Positions 17,460 through 26,679 are shown, counted from the stretch's first letter. The stretch: DNA of 64,000 bases from Mucilaginibacter_A sp050954285 (GCA_050954285.1 JBPBPL010000012.1:118642-182641); one strand, 5' to 3'. Made by a program: numbers and translations. Notes: a model not told the origin generated them from the letters alone.

Positions 17460-18117
17460 GATGAAGAATATTTGCTACGCCGGATTTATGCTGATGTTAT
17501 TTTTGGCTGCCTGTACCCGTAAAAATAACGATGAAGGTTCCATCACCTACCGCCTGGAATACCAGCTGCCCGACAGCTTAAAACGGTATGCGGTTTATTT
17601 GCCTGCCGAAGCCAAAGTTTATTTTAAAGGTGATTCTACGGTGAGCATCCAGCAATCCAAGCAGGAATCTACCACGATCATCACCGACAAAAAAACCAAT
17701 TTTATGCGGGTTTTACTAAAATCTACTTTCCGGCAATTTATGGTAGATTATAACAAAGCCGAACAGGCCGAAGAAATTGGTACGCTGCCGCCACATAACA
17801 CCACCAAACAAAAAGAAACCAAAATCATAGCTGGCTATCCGGCCGAAAAATACATTTTTCAGGATAAATTATCTGGTGAAACTACCGAAGCCTGGTTCAC
17901 CAACAAAATTGCCGTACCGCAAAACTCCATGACGATGATGCTGGATTCAACCCTGGGCGTTCCACTAACTTTCACCATTAGTCAGGCCGTGATGAAAATG
18001 AAAGTAACGGTGCAGCAGCTCAAATTTGAACCGGTGCCGGCCGGTGTATTTTCTACGCCAAGCGGTTACCACCAGCTTACGCCGCAACAGCTTCGGGAAA
18101 TGCCGGTACAAAATTAA
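17458..18117 (+). CDS. Lipoprotein of unknown function
   Basis: About 219 residues from ATG 17458 (ATG 17461 is equally possible). MMKNICYAGFMLMLFLAAC is a lipoprotein signal peptide with lipobox LAAC, so it is a predicted membrane-anchored lipoprotein, processed by LspA and Lnt. The mature part has YRLEYQLPDSLKRYAVYLPAEAKVYF and later AGYPAEKYIF and TEAWFTNKI stretches. These resemble DUF4412-like and GLPGLI-like periplasmic proteins of Bacteroidota, but I do not assign a family firmly. It is downstream of and probably cotranscribed with the GH3 gene. Confidence 0.8.
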   Translation: MMKNICYAGFMLMLFLAACTRKNNDEGSITYRLEYQLPDSLKRYAVYLPAEAKVYFKGDSTVSIQQSKQESTTIITDKKTNFMRVLLKSTFRQFMVDYNKAEQAEEIGTLPPHNTTKQKETKIIAGYPAEKYIFQDKLSGETTEAWFTNKIAVPQNSMTMMLDSTLGVPLTFTISQAVMKMKVTVQQLKFEPVPAGVFSTPSGYHQLTPQQLREMPVQN

Positions 18118-18153
18118 TTTTCCTGAAATTTTTATGAACCTGAATTTATACTG

Positions 18154-18207
18154 GTAAAAAAAGCATCGCTTGTAGCCAAACCATTTTAGCCGAATGCTTC
18201 TTTTATC
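18154..18207. repeat. Inverted motif pair, one arm degenerate
   Basis: GGTAAAAAAAGCATC (from 18154) is a variant arm; ATGCTTCTTTTATC (18194-18207) is exact and followed by AATAAAAATTT. The pair sits between the lipoprotein and dienelactone hydrolase genes, ending 11 bases before the latter's ATG. Confidence 0.7.
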
Positions 18208-18218
18208 AATAAAAATTT

Positions 18219-18941
18219 ATGTCAGGTTTACAAAATTTCGTGCAGCTGCAAGTGGCAGACGGCACTACTATGCAGGCTTATACTTCTATTCCCGCACATG
18301 GCAAAAGTCCGTTTCCGGGTTTAATTTTATTTCAGGAAGCTTTTGGGGTGAATCATCACATCCGCAAACTGGCTGATCGGTTTGCTGATGAAGGTTACCT
18401 GGTGATCGCGCCAGAACTTTTCCATCGTTCCGGGCCGGCAGGCGTGGAGATTGCTTATACCGATTTCCAAGCTGCCATGCCGCATATGCAGGCCATTACA
18501 GTGCCAAACTTAGAGTTAGATATTAAAGCCGCCTGGAACTGGCTACAAAGCAACTCGCAAGTAACCCACGAGCATATTGTTGCCACCGGATATTGTTTAG
18601 GTGGCCGGGTTAGTTTTTTGGCCAATACATTGTTGCCGTTTAAAGCGGTTGCTTCTTATTACGGTGGCGGGATTGCCCCGGATTTGATCAAACGGGTAAA
18701 TTCTTTCCAGGCACCGCATTTGTTTTTTTGGGCTGGAAAAGATGAGCATATCTCAAAAGAACAAATTGAAACAGTTAAAACAGAAATGACCAACGCCGCC
18801 AAAAAGTTTATCAATGTAGAGTTTTCGGATGCCGATCATGGTTTCTTTTGCGATGAACGTGCCAGTTTCAATGCCGATGCCGCAGAGCTGGCCTGGGGCT
18901 TAACTCTGGAATTTTTTATTCAGAAGATGAAATCGAAGTAA
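18219..18941 (+). CDS. Dienelactone hydrolase family protein
   Basis: 240-residue cytoplasmic alpha/beta hydrolase with no signal peptide. The nucleophile elbow is GYCLGG (Cys about 127), the acid is in AGKDEH (Asp about 175) and the His in DADHGFF (about 205), giving the Cys-Asp-His triad of dienelactone hydrolases. Family members open cyclic lactones or cleave esters; the substrate here is unknown. It follows the lipoprotein gene by 101 bases, which contain a motif pair. Confidence 0.9.
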   Translation: MSGLQNFVQLQVADGTTMQAYTSIPAHGKSPFPGLILFQEAFGVNHHIRKLADRFADEGYLVIAPELFHRSGPAGVEIAYTDFQAAMPHMQAITVPNLELDIKAAWNWLQSNSQVTHEHIVATGYCLGGRVSFLANTLLPFKAVASYYGGGIAPDLIKRVNSFQAPHLFFWAGKDEHISKEQIETVKTEMTNAAKKFINVEFSDADHGFFCDERASFNADAAELAWGLTLEFFIQKMKSK

Positions 18942-19036
18942 GCAATTGGTTTTTAGCAATCGGCCACTGGTTTAAATGCCAATCATCAGCTGATTGCTGA
19001 AAGCCTGTTGGCCAATAGCAACTTAAATTTACACGC

Positions 19037-19708
19037 ATGCAACACCCGGCCGACGGCGGAATGCTGTACACGGAAACTAAGCTGAACCACAGCTTTCCAG
19101 AACCATTAAATACCATCACTTCGGGTTTCTTTTTCCTGCTGGCTTTATATTGGATTTTTAAGTTGAAAGGCTTTTCCAAACAATACGTGTTCCTTAGCAT
19201 CGCCTCCTGGATTTTATTGATCGGCAGCATCGGCGGCACACTTTATCATGGTTTGCGCACCTATCCGGTTTTCATTATGATGGATTGGCTGCCGATTTCG
19301 ATTTTGTGTTTGCTGGCCAGCGTTTACTTCTGGATCAGGTTTTCGGGCAAATGGTTTGTCGGAGTTATTGCGCTAATAGTTTTCATGTCGATCGAAATCC
19401 AAGTGAGAAAGCTAATGCACGGAAATAACCTGCAACTCGGCATTAGTTTAAATTATGCTGCAATGGTATTGATGATTTTGCTGCCTTTAATTTTGTTGCT
19501 GGTCAAAATGAAAGGCCACAACTGGCAGTTTATTGCAGCAGCTTTGCTTTCCTTCGGCATTGCTTTGTTTTTTCGGGTAGCTGATGGTTGGGGTTTGCTT
19601 TCCGTTGGAACACATTTTTTGTGGCATACTTTCGGCGTAATAGCAACGGCTTTGATGTTTGTGTTTTTGAAACGAATTGTAGAAGATCGATTGGTGAAAA
19701 TTGACTGA
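19037..19708 (+). CDS. Multi-pass membrane protein, CREST-superfamily-like
   Basis: 223 residues with about seven hydrophobic segments. It has the metal-site pattern of the CREST superfamily (alkaline ceramidases, PAQR receptors): SIGGTLYHG (Ser and His), MMDWLP (Asp) and a late HFLWH (HxxxH). These would make it a zinc-dependent intramembrane hydrolase, possibly acting on sphingolipids or other lipids. Sphingolipids are made by Sphingobacteriales, which fits but does not prove it. It starts 95 bases after the hydrolase gene. Its TGA stop overlaps the motif copy at 19708. Confidence 0.7.
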   Translation: MQHPADGGMLYTETKLNHSFPEPLNTITSGFFFLLALYWIFKLKGFSKQYVFLSIASWILLIGSIGGTLYHGLRTYPVFIMMDWLPISILCLLASVYFWIRFSGKWFVGVIALIVFMSIEIQVRKLMHGNNLQLGISLNYAAMVLMILLPLILLLVKMKGHNWQFIAAALLSFGIALFFRVADGWGLLSVGTHFLWHTFGVIATALMFVFLKRIVEDRLVKID

Positions 19709-19721
19709 TGCTTCTTTTATC
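19708..19721 (-). repeat. Dispersed motif, TC type, overlapping a stop codon
   Basis: ATGCTTCTTTTATC begins on the last base of the upstream TGA and continues GGCCTAAAATTG, one of the best full-length copies. It sits between convergent genes. Confidence 0.8.
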
Positions 19722-19737
19722 GGCCTAAAATTGAAGT

Positions 19738-20421
19738 TTACAATTTCCCTAATTCTGCTGCCAGCTCAACCAAATTTTTACAAACAAACCTTGGCTTCTC
19801 AGCCAGAGGATACAAAGATTGTTCTTTTCGGGCGATAAAAGCAGTTTGTAAATCTGCACTTGCTGCACCGGCAACATCCCAGCCGTGGGCAGCAATCAGC
19901 AGGGCATCTTTCGGTTCAACATCCATTTTATCCAAAACGTGCTGATAGGTTTTGGGATGAGGTTTGTACAGTTTTACTTCATCAACACTAAAAGTTTTCT
20001 CAAAATAAGCATTTAATTGTGCAAATTCCAGTTGCTTTTGCTGTGCAGCAGGAGCAGAGTTAGTTAGCGTTACCATTTTGTAGCCCGCTTTTTTCAGCAT
20101 TTCCAATCCTTCCAAAGCCTCTGGATAAGGCGGAAGTTGCTGCATGGATTTCAGAATGTCTTCCATAAAACTTTCATCTACAGTGACTTCCAGCGAATTG
20201 GCCGTCATTTGTAATGAAGCTTTGGCAATCTCGCTAAACGTATGGTATGATTGGGTTACGGTATCCACCAGCGAATATTGTAGCAGCCACGAAAACCACT
20301 GCGTAAAAGCACCGGGATACCGGTAAGCATAATCGACTGCTTCTTTTATGCTTTCCATGTTAAGCAAAGTGCCGTTAACATCAAAAATTAATAATTTGGG
20401 TTTTGGGGCGGAGAAAAGCAT
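19738..20421 (-). CDS. Haloacid dehalogenase type II family hydrolase
   Basis: About 227 residues from ATG 20421, chosen because MLFSAPKPKLLIFDVNGTLL puts the HAD motif I (DVNGT) at the normal distance from the start; 19 upstream codons have no homology feel. Motif II is LTNSAP, the Lys is in the VDEVKLYKPHPKTY segment, and motif III is IAAHGWDVAGA. The family includes 2-haloacid dehalogenases, but many members have other small-molecule substrates. A motif copy (20338-20350) encodes KEAV in frame. It is convergent with the CREST-like gene. Confidence 0.87.
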   Translation of the reverse strand: MLFSAPKPKLLIFDVNGTLLNMESIKEAVDYAYRYPGAFTQWFSWLLQYSLVDTVTQSYHTFSEIAKASLQMTANSLEVTVDESFMEDILKSMQQLPPYPEALEGLEMLKKAGYKMVTLTNSAPAAQQKQLEFAQLNAYFEKTFSVDEVKLYKPHPKTYQHVLDKMDVEPKDALLIAAHGWDVAGAASADLQTAFIARKEQSLYPLAEKPRFVCKNLVELAAELGKL

Positions 20422-20462
20422 TGGGCAAATGGTTAGTTTCAGTAAGAAACCGAATGACTGTG

Positions 20463-20476
20463 ATACTGTTTTTACC
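20463..20476 (-). repeat. Dispersed motif, GT type, single copy
   Basis: ATACTGTTTTTACC followed by ACATTAAATTTG, upstream of the HAD gene and divergent from the glycine-zipper gene. Confidence 0.72.
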
Positions 20477-20613
20477 ACATTAAATTTGTACTTAGGTAAA
20501 AATATAAAAACCCGTTTGACTACATCAAATTTAAACCTTAAACAATAGTTTGCGTTTAAAATGAAAATGTATTTACTTACGTTTTTTAATTATTCATCAA
20601 TTTAAACCCTTTC

Positions 20614-20955
20614 ATGAAAAATCTGATTCTAATTTTTACTGTAATTTTTACTTTATCTGCCGCTACTGGAGATTTTGTGCAGGCACAAACTGTAAAACAT
20701 ACGTACTACAAGCATGGCCATAAGTATGTTACCAAAACCAAAACCCGGCACGGCATGTCTAAGCGCGCAAAAGGTGCTGTTATTGGCGGTGGTGCAGGTG
20801 TTTTGGGCGGCGCATTGATCGGTCATGGTGTTAAAGGCGCATTGCTTGGCGGTGCATTAGGAGCTGGTGCTGGCTACGTTATTGGTAATGAAACAGATAG
20901 AGGTAAATCACGTGCCGGTACACATACGGTAACCAAACGTAAAGCTGTTTATTAA
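20614..20955 (+). CDS. Small secreted glycine-zipper protein
   Basis: 113 residues. The signal peptide MKNLILIFTVIFTLSAATG precedes a basic, His/Tyr/Lys-rich linker. A glycine-zipper segment follows (about 52-92: AVIGGGAGVLGGALIGHG, LLGGALGAGAGYVIG) of the YMGG/Gly-zipper type, then a basic tail. Such proteins insert in or associate with the outer membrane; function unknown. Single gene with a strong bidirectional terminator. Confidence 0.82.
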   Translation: MKNLILIFTVIFTLSAATGDFVQAQTVKHTYYKHGHKYVTKTKTRHGMSKRAKGAVIGGGAGVLGGALIGHGVKGALLGGALGAGAGYVIGNETDRGKSRAGTHTVTKRKAVY

Positions 20956-20966
20956 GCTGAATTTTT

Positions 20967-21015
20967 ACCTCATAAAAAAAGCACGGCAATTGTTGCCGTG
21001 CTTTTTTTATGAGGT
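20967..21015. terminator. Bidirectional terminator between convergent genes
   Basis: Perfect 23-base arms (20967-20989 and 20993-21015) around loop TTG. The GC core GCACGGCAA is flanked by A7/T7 runs, so it can act for both the glycine-zipper gene and the alcohol dehydrogenase. Its A7-GC junction resembles the degenerate motif form (AAAAAAAGCA). Confidence 0.92.
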
Positions 21016-21026
21016 GCTTTTTGTTA

Positions 21027-22073
21027 TTAATTTAACGTTGACATATCAATCACGAAACGATATTTTACATCAGCGTTTAAGGTACGTTCGTAAGCTTCGT
21101 TGATCTGGTTGATATTGATCATTTCCACATCAGAAGTGATTCCTTTTTCGGCACAGTAATCCAGCATTTCCTGGGTTTCCTTGATTCCGCCAACCAACGA
21201 ACCAACCAAACTGCGGCGACCCATAATTAAAGGGAAAGCTGCTACTTGAGATGGCGTTGGTGGAGCGCCCAATAAAACCATTACACCATCTGTGCGCAAT
21301 AAAGCAAGATATTCATTATAATCGTGTTCTGCTGATACGGTATCCACAATAAAATTAAAAGTATTAGCCAGCTTCTCCATGTTTTCAGGATTGGTGGTCA
21401 GCTCAAAATGATGAGCGCCCAATTCCTGTGCATCTTTTTCTTTGGAAGGAGAACGGCTCAGCATGGTAACTTCTGCACCCATCGATGCAGCCAGTTTTAC
21501 AGCCATGTGGCCCAATCCGCCCAACCCAACTACGGCAACTTTATCGCCTTCTTTTACTCCCCAATGTTTTAATGGAGAATAAGTGGTGATGCCTGCACAC
21601 AATAAAGGCGCAACTTTTTCCAACGGCAATTTATCAGAAACACTCAATACAAAACCTTGTGTAACAACAATATGTGAAGAATAGCCACCATTGGTAATGG
21701 TTTTTCCATCCTGGGATTTGGAGTTGTAAGTTTGCGTATTTCCGTTCTCGCAATATTGCTCTAAATCGTCTTTACAGCTATCGCAATGGCCGCAGCTATC
21801 TACAAAACAGCCTACACCAACGGTATCGCCTTCTTTAAATTTGGTTACGTTTTCGCCCACGCGGGTTACTTTTCCTACAATTTCATGTCCCGGAACAACC
21901 GGATATTGTGTGCCGCCCCATTCGTTGCGCGCGGTATGAATGTCGGAGTGGCAAACGCCACAGTATAAAATTTTAATTTCCACATCATCAGCGCCTGGTT
22001 CGCGGCGGTCAATTTGATGTGGTGCTAAAGGTGCTTCGGCTGCCTGCGCCGCGTATGCATGTACAGAATTCAT
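21027..22073 (-). CDS. Zinc-dependent NAD(P) alcohol dehydrogenase
   Basis: 348 residues, medium-chain dehydrogenase, cinnamyl-alcohol-dehydrogenase/YahK-like subgroup. Catalytic zinc site CGVCHSDIH (about 37-45) with GHE (about 62-64); structural zinc site CGHCDSCKDDLEQYC (about 94-108); nucleotide-binding GLGGLGHMAVK (about 178-188). It reduces aldehydes or oxidises alcohols in the cytoplasm; exact substrate unknown. Single gene, reading divergently from the DUF255 gene. Confidence 0.93.
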   Translation of the reverse strand: MNSVHAYAAQAAEAPLAPHQIDRREPGADDVEIKILYCGVCHSDIHTARNEWGGTQYPVVPGHEIVGKVTRVGENVTKFKEGDTVGVGCFVDSCGHCDSCKDDLEQYCENGNTQTYNSKSQDGKTITNGGYSSHIVVTQGFVLSVSDKLPLEKVAPLLCAGITTYSPLKHWGVKEGDKVAVVGLGGLGHMAVKLAASMGAEVTMLSRSPSKEKDAQELGAHHFELTTNPENMEKLANTFNFIVDTVSAEHDYNEYLALLRTDGVMVLLGAPPTPSQVAAFPLIMGRRSLVGSLVGGIKETQEMLDYCAEKGITSDVEMININQINEAYERTLNADVKYRFVIDMSTLN

Positions 22074-22275
22074 AATATTTTCTTGTTTGGTGTTGCAACA
22101 AGTATCGGGTTTTTAATGTTTTTAGAATGTCAAGGTATTTAAAAGGCTCAACCTAAATCTTCCTCAAAAAGATAAAGGCTTGCGACCTCGGGTGGCTGTT
22201 CGTTCTTTTGCAGCAGACTGAGAGAGGCCAAACCAAATCCTGTTTTCGTGGTATTGTTTATAACAATTTTATACC

Positions 22276-22290
22276 GATAAAAACAGTATC
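22276..22290 (+). repeat. Dispersed motif, GT type, abutting a start codon
   Basis: GATAAAAACAGTATC ends on the base before the DUF255 ATG (22291). It is preceded by AATTTTATACC, the extended tail. It fills the ribosome-binding position. Confidence 0.82.
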
Positions 22291-24288
22291 ATGCCAAATC
22301 ACTTAGCTAATTCTACCTCGCCATATTTACAACAACACGCCAATAATCCTGTAGATTGGTTTCCCTGGGGAGAAGAAGCCCTGCAGAAAGCAAAGGCTGA
22401 AAATAAATTATTGCTGATCAGTATTGGCTATTCGGCTTGCCACTGGTGCCATGTGATGGAGCATGAAAGCTTTGAAAAAGAGGAAGTTGCAGAAATAATG
22501 AATCGTTTTTTCGTCTGCATAAAAGTGGATCGGGAAGAACGGCCGGATGTAGATCAAATTTACATGAGTGCCGTGCAACTGATGACGAACCGCGGCGGCT
22601 GGCCTTTGAATTGCATTTGCCTGCCCGATCAGCGTCCGGTTTACGGCGGCACATATTTTCCGAAAAAAGACTGGCTAAATCTACTCGTCAACCTGGCAGA
22701 TTTCTGGCGGGAAAAACCACAGGAAGCTGAAGATTATGCCGTTCGCCTCACCGATGGCATCCATAAATACGAACAATTTGAGTTTGTAAACGAAGTAAAA
22801 GCCTTTTACAAAACCGATCTGGAAGCAATTGTAAAACCCTGGAAACGCCAGTTTGACATGGTAGAAGGCGGCCTCAATCGTGCGCCAAAATTCCCTATGC
22901 CCAACAACTGGCAGTTTTTGATGCGTTACGCGCATTTAATGAAAGATGAAGCCGTAAATATGAGCGTGCGCATTACGCTGGAAAAAATGGCTTTCGGTGG
23001 AATTTATGACCAGATTGGTGGCGGTTTTGCTCGATATTCAGTGGATGGAAACTGGCACGTTCCTCACTTTGAAAAAATGCTTTATGATAATGCGCAGCTG
23101 GTAAGTCTTTACGCTGAGGCTTTTACCTGGGCAGTTGATCCGCTTTATCCAAAAATTATTGCGGAAACTTTAACTTTTATTGAACGCGAACTTACTTCTC
23201 CGGAAGGTGGATTTTATTCAGCTTTAGATGCGGACAGCGAAGGTGTGGAAGGCAAGTTTTATACGTTTACCAAAACCGAGGTTGAAGAAGTTTTGGGTGA
23301 AGATGCAGAATTGTTCAACACGTATTTTCATGTAACGGAAGATGGGAATTGGGAAGAGGAGCAAACCAATATTTTTTTCCGGAAAGATGATGCCGATGAA
23401 CTGGACGAGCGTTTCGGATTTTCTGTAGATGAACTGCAAACGAAAATCAATCAGGCACGCCAAAAAATACTCGATAAAAGAAGCACGCGTGTTCGGCCGA
23501 GTCTGGATCATAAAATCCTGGCCAGCTGGAATGGTTTAATGTTAAAAGGTTATTGCAATGCTTACCGCGCGCTGGACGAGCCGCAGTATCTGGAAACCGC
23601 CATCCGCAGTGCTTCTTTTATCCTGCAAAATCTGTCGGATGGAAACGGAAAACTGAACCGAGTTTATCAGAATACTTCGCCTGCTTTTTTAGATGATTAT
23701 GCTTTGGTTGCTGATGGTTTGATTACTTTATACGAAGTTACTTTTGATGAAAAATGGTTGTTGGAGGCGCGAAAAATCAATGATTACGCCGTGGATCATT
23801 TTTATGATCTGGCAACCGGCATGTTTTTTTACACTTCCGATGAAGATGCGCAATTGATCGCCCGAAAAACGGAAGTGATGGATAATGTAATCCCGTCTTC
23901 CAATTCTGTAATGGCCAGAAATTTAAAAAAATTAGGTTTGCTTTTTGATCACGAAGAATACCACCAGCTTTCAGGTCAGCTTTTACTGAACATCGAAGAA
24001 AGCATGGCACCCTACGGTTCATCATTTTCCAACTGGGCGATGCTGCTTTTAGATGAAGTTTTTGGTGTTTACGAAATTGTGATTACCGGCGGCCAAGCTG
24101 AAGAAAAAAGAAAGGAATTTGAAAAGAAATATCTTCCCAACAAAATTATCTTGGGCGGAACAAAAGGAACTTTACCTTTGTTGCAGGATAAAATCGGCAG
24201 TAAAAACAGCATTTTTGTTTGCAAAGACAAAACCTGCCAGCTGCCAGTTGATGAAGTATCTGAAGCATTTAAACAAATTGAAGAATAG
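22291..24288 (+). CDS. DUF255 thioredoxin-domain protein (YyaL/SPATA20 family)
   Basis: 665 residues. The N-terminal thioredoxin-like domain (about 1-170) opens with the family signature NPVDWFPWGEEA and carries a CxxC in SACHWCHVMEHESF (about 49-62). The rest is the six-hairpin glycosidase-like domain of the family, with HFEKMLYDNAQL and ALDADSEGVEGKFYTF signatures. Cytoplasmic; biochemical role not established. Three dispersed-motif copies lie inside the coding sequence (23473, 23609, 24200), the highest density in any gene here. Probably transcribed alone or with the SlyD-like gene 88 bases downstream. Confidence 0.92.
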   Translation: MPNHLANSTSPYLQQHANNPVDWFPWGEEALQKAKAENKLLLISIGYSACHWCHVMEHESFEKEEVAEIMNRFFVCIKVDREERPDVDQIYMSAVQLMTNRGGWPLNCICLPDQRPVYGGTYFPKKDWLNLLVNLADFWREKPQEAEDYAVRLTDGIHKYEQFEFVNEVKAFYKTDLEAIVKPWKRQFDMVEGGLNRAPKFPMPNNWQFLMRYAHLMKDEAVNMSVRITLEKMAFGGIYDQIGGGFARYSVDGNWHVPHFEKMLYDNAQLVSLYAEAFTWAVDPLYPKIIAETLTFIERELTSPEGGFYSALDADSEGVEGKFYTFTKTEVEEVLGEDAELFNTYFHVTEDGNWEEEQTNIFFRKDDADELDERFGFSVDELQTKINQARQKILDKRSTRVRPSLDHKILASWNGLMLKGYCNAYRALDEPQYLETAIRSASFILQNLSDGNGKLNRVYQNTSPAFLDDYALVADGLITLYEVTFDEKWLLEARKINDYAVDHFYDLATGMFFYTSDEDAQLIARKTEVMDNVIPSSNSVMARNLKKLGLLFDHEEYHQLSGQLLLNIEESMAPYGSSFSNWAMLLLDEVFGVYEIVITGGQAEEKRKEFEKKYLPNKIILGGTKGTLPLLQDKIGSKNSIFVCKDKTCQLPVDEVSEAFKQIEE

Positions 24289-24376
24289 GTTTTAAAGTGC
24301 GGAGATTAAAGATAGAAGGGCGATTTTTAAGTGCCTCAAACCTCGCTCTCCGTTCATTTTACCCAAAACAAAAATT

Positions 24377-24877
24377 ATGAAAATTGAACCACAGCACGTA
24401 GTATCATTAACTTATGATTTGTACGTAGATCAGGAAAATGGCGAAGAAGGTTTGGTGGAAAGCGCCACTCAGGAGCAGCCGTTAACATTTATATATGGCG
24501 CAGGTCAGATGCTGCCCAAATTTGAAGAGCATTTAAGCACTTTGAGTGCAGGCGATCCATATGAATTCCGCTTGACAGCCGAAGACGCTTATGGCGAATA
24601 TGACAACGAAGCCATCGCCAGTTTGCCAAAAGAAATGTTCGGAACAGAAGAAATTCCGGCAGTTGGCAGCATGTTGCCTTTGCAGGATAATGAAGGAAAC
24701 CGTTTGCAGGGCCAAGTAGTTTCCGTTGCAGAAGATACAGTTTTAGTAGATTTAAACCATCCGATGGCTGGCCAGGCTTTGCATTTTAAAGGCGAAATTT
24801 TAAATGTCCGCCCGGCAAATGAAGAAGAATTATCACACGGCCATGCACACGGCGAAGATGGACATTCCGGTCATTAA
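24377..24877 (+). CDS. slyD: SlyD-like FKBP-type peptidyl-prolyl isomerase
   Basis: 166 residues. FKBP fold with insert-in-flap domain: FIYGAGQMLPKFEEHL (about 35-50), then AEDAYGEYDNEAIASLPKEMF, and NHPMAGQALHFKGEIL (about 132-147), all SlyD hallmarks. The C-terminus HGHAHGEDGHSGH is a metal-binding tail, shorter than E. coli SlyD. It isomerises X-Pro bonds and may chaperone or carry nickel; the nickel role is inference. Confidence 0.92.
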   Translation: MKIEPQHVVSLTYDLYVDQENGEEGLVESATQEQPLTFIYGAGQMLPKFEEHLSTLSAGDPYEFRLTAEDAYGEYDNEAIASLPKEMFGTEEIPAVGSMLPLQDNEGNRLQGQVVSVAEDTVLVDLNHPMAGQALHFKGEILNVRPANEEELSHGHAHGEDGHSGH

Positions 24878-24882
24878 TTTAG

Positions 24883-24896
24883 ATGCTTCTTTTAGC
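24883..24896 (-). repeat. Dispersed motif, TC type, after a stop codon
   Basis: ATGCTTCTTTTAGC follows the SlyD stop by 5 bases and continues AGATAAAAATTAG. A separate conventional terminator lies 20 bases on. Confidence 0.75.
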
Positions 24897-24915
24897 AGAT
24901 AAAAATTAGTAAATA

Positions 24916-24947
24916 AAAAATCCCGGTCAGGTTTGATCGGGATTTTT
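24916..24947. terminator. Terminator between slyD and blaR1 genes
   Basis: AAAAATCCCGGTC pairs with GATCGGGATTTTT (one G-T pair) around a 6-base loop. A and T runs on both sides make it bidirectional. Confidence 0.88.
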
Positions 24948-24958
24948 GTTGGTAGATA

Positions 24959-26668
24959 TTAGAATTGCGGCGTTATTGTTTTTTCTAGTAATGCTGGTTT
25001 TAATTGTTGATCGTAACTTTTCCGCCATTCCTTTTGAGATTTTTCAATCTCTTTTTTAATCTTTTTTTGTTGTTTTCTCCATTCGGGCGTGTCAAACTTT
25101 TTACGCATTTGCTCTTGAATTTCTAAACCTTGTTTATTTAGGTTTTCAAAACTCTTTCGCCACTCCGGTGTGTCAAACTTTTTGCGCATTTGTTCTAAAA
25201 GTTCCAACGTGTTTCCTTTTAATCCAGAAACATTCAAATCTTTATTATTAAAAGCAAATTTACTGGTATCATTCATCAATTGAAAATTATTCCAATTTTC
25301 AACATGAACAGCTTTTTTATTTTCTTTCAAAAATTCTTTTCGATCAGCTACAGGTAGTTCATCAATTGAATTGTATTCTTTCTTGTTTCCAAGTGAATCT
25401 TCCAATACAATCTTAAACTTGTTCTTGGATTGGATAACCGTATCTGCTCCAGGAACAAATGCAATTCTATTCCCCCAAAATGTAAAATTTACTTTGGATT
25501 TATTGTTAGGCTGAAAGTTTATTTTGTTGGTGTATAATTTTAACTGATTTTTTTTGGAATATTTTTGCATCTCCATTTTCTCAGCACTGATTAAAGATGT
25601 TATCCCATTAGATTTTGTTTCTGTAATTTTTACATGTCGAAGTATATGGTTTTTTAACACTTTTTTTACCGGCATATTCCAGGCAGCACAAACTCCAATT
25701 GTAATCAAAGCCAGCAGCAATACAACCAATTTGTTTTGAGGTGAAGGTTCGTTTGTTTTCATATTCGTAATTCTTTTAATACGATTTAATAAGTTGTACT
25801 TTTTTCCGTTGGAAGCTAAAGCAAGCGTTAATTGTGCACTTCTGGATTCCTCAATCAACAGTAAAGCGCGGGCATAAGCTAACGTGTGCGAAGTATTGTC
25901 CAGCACCAAATCATCACAACATTGCTCGCGGTATTTGTTGATTTCGTGTTTCATCAACCAGATTGCAGGATTGAAAAACAAAAAGGATTGGACGATGCAA
26001 AGCAACAGGTTTAGCAAATAATCATTCCGTTTAATATGCGCCAGTTCATGCAGTAAAATTGCTTCTGTTTGTTCTGCTGATAATTGGTTGATCAATGCAA
26101 TTGGGAAAACAATGATCGGTTTGATAAATCCAAGTGTTAACGGTACGCAAATCTTATTTGATACAAAGACCGATACTGTTTTTATCAACCTAAAATTGGA
26201 ACTCAATTGGTTTGAAATATTACTTAAATAAGTATCTAATTTCAGGTTTTTATTATTTCTAAACCAGCTGATATTGATAATGCCGATTGTTAATTTCAGC
26301 ATACAAAAACATAATCCAAGTAAATAGAAACCAGTTATCAAATAAGCGTAATGGTTTATCCAAAAGTTGAATTGTAACCACAAGGTTGGTTTTACAATAT
26401 TGATTTGGATTTCATTTTTGATAGTAGGTTGTAATAATTCCTTGCTAAAAGAAGCATTCAAAACTTGCTGGTAATGATGGAAAAACGTAATTATAAAACC
26501 GGCAAACAAACACAAGTTGGTCACATAATAAAGGTTGAATTTTAAAAGCGGCGTGCTTCCTTTATTAACTAAAAAAATAAATTGCAATATCAAATAAACT
26601 ACTAAGCCCTGCAGGCAGGATTCGGGCAAAGTTTTACTAAGTGCCAATATGAACGGGGTAATTTCCAT
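24959..26668 (-). CDS. BlaR1-type M56 metallopeptidase, antirepressor sensor
   Basis: 569 residues. The N-terminal integral-membrane M56 domain (about 1-320) has the zinc motif HELAH (about 208-212) followed by IKRND. In the paradigm, the sensor's zinc protease inactivates the BlaI repressor encoded upstream. No penicillin-binding domain is visible, so the stimulus is unlikely to be beta-lactam in the classical way. The C-terminal periplasmic part carries two near-identical copies of EQMRKKFDTPEWRK (about 485-535) in a Lys/Glu-rich helical tail. It starts 11 bases after the blaI gene. Two motif copies lie in frame (26173, 26445). Confidence 0.9.
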   Translation of the reverse strand: MEITPFILALSKTLPESCLQGLVVYLILQFIFLVNKGSTPLLKFNLYYVTNLCLFAGFIITFFHHYQQVLNASFSKELLQPTIKNEIQINIVKPTLWLQFNFWINHYAYLITGFYLLGLCFCMLKLTIGIINISWFRNNKNLKLDTYLSNISNQLSSNFRLIKTVSVFVSNKICVPLTLGFIKPIIVFPIALINQLSAEQTEAILLHELAHIKRNDYLLNLLLCIVQSFLFFNPAIWLMKHEINKYREQCCDDLVLDNTSHTLAYARALLLIEESRSAQLTLALASNGKKYNLLNRIKRITNMKTNEPSPQNKLVVLLLALITIGVCAAWNMPVKKVLKNHILRHVKITETKSNGITSLISAEKMEMQKYSKKNQLKLYTNKINFQPNNKSKVNFTFWGNRIAFVPGADTVIQSKNKFKIVLEDSLGNKKEYNSIDELPVADRKEFLKENKKAVHVENWNNFQLMNDTSKFAFNNKDLNVSGLKGNTLELLEQMRKKFDTPEWRKSFENLNKQGLEIQEQMRKKFDTPEWRKQQKKIKKEIEKSQKEWRKSYDQQLKPALLEKTITPQF

Positions 26669-26679
26669 AATTGTAGTTG

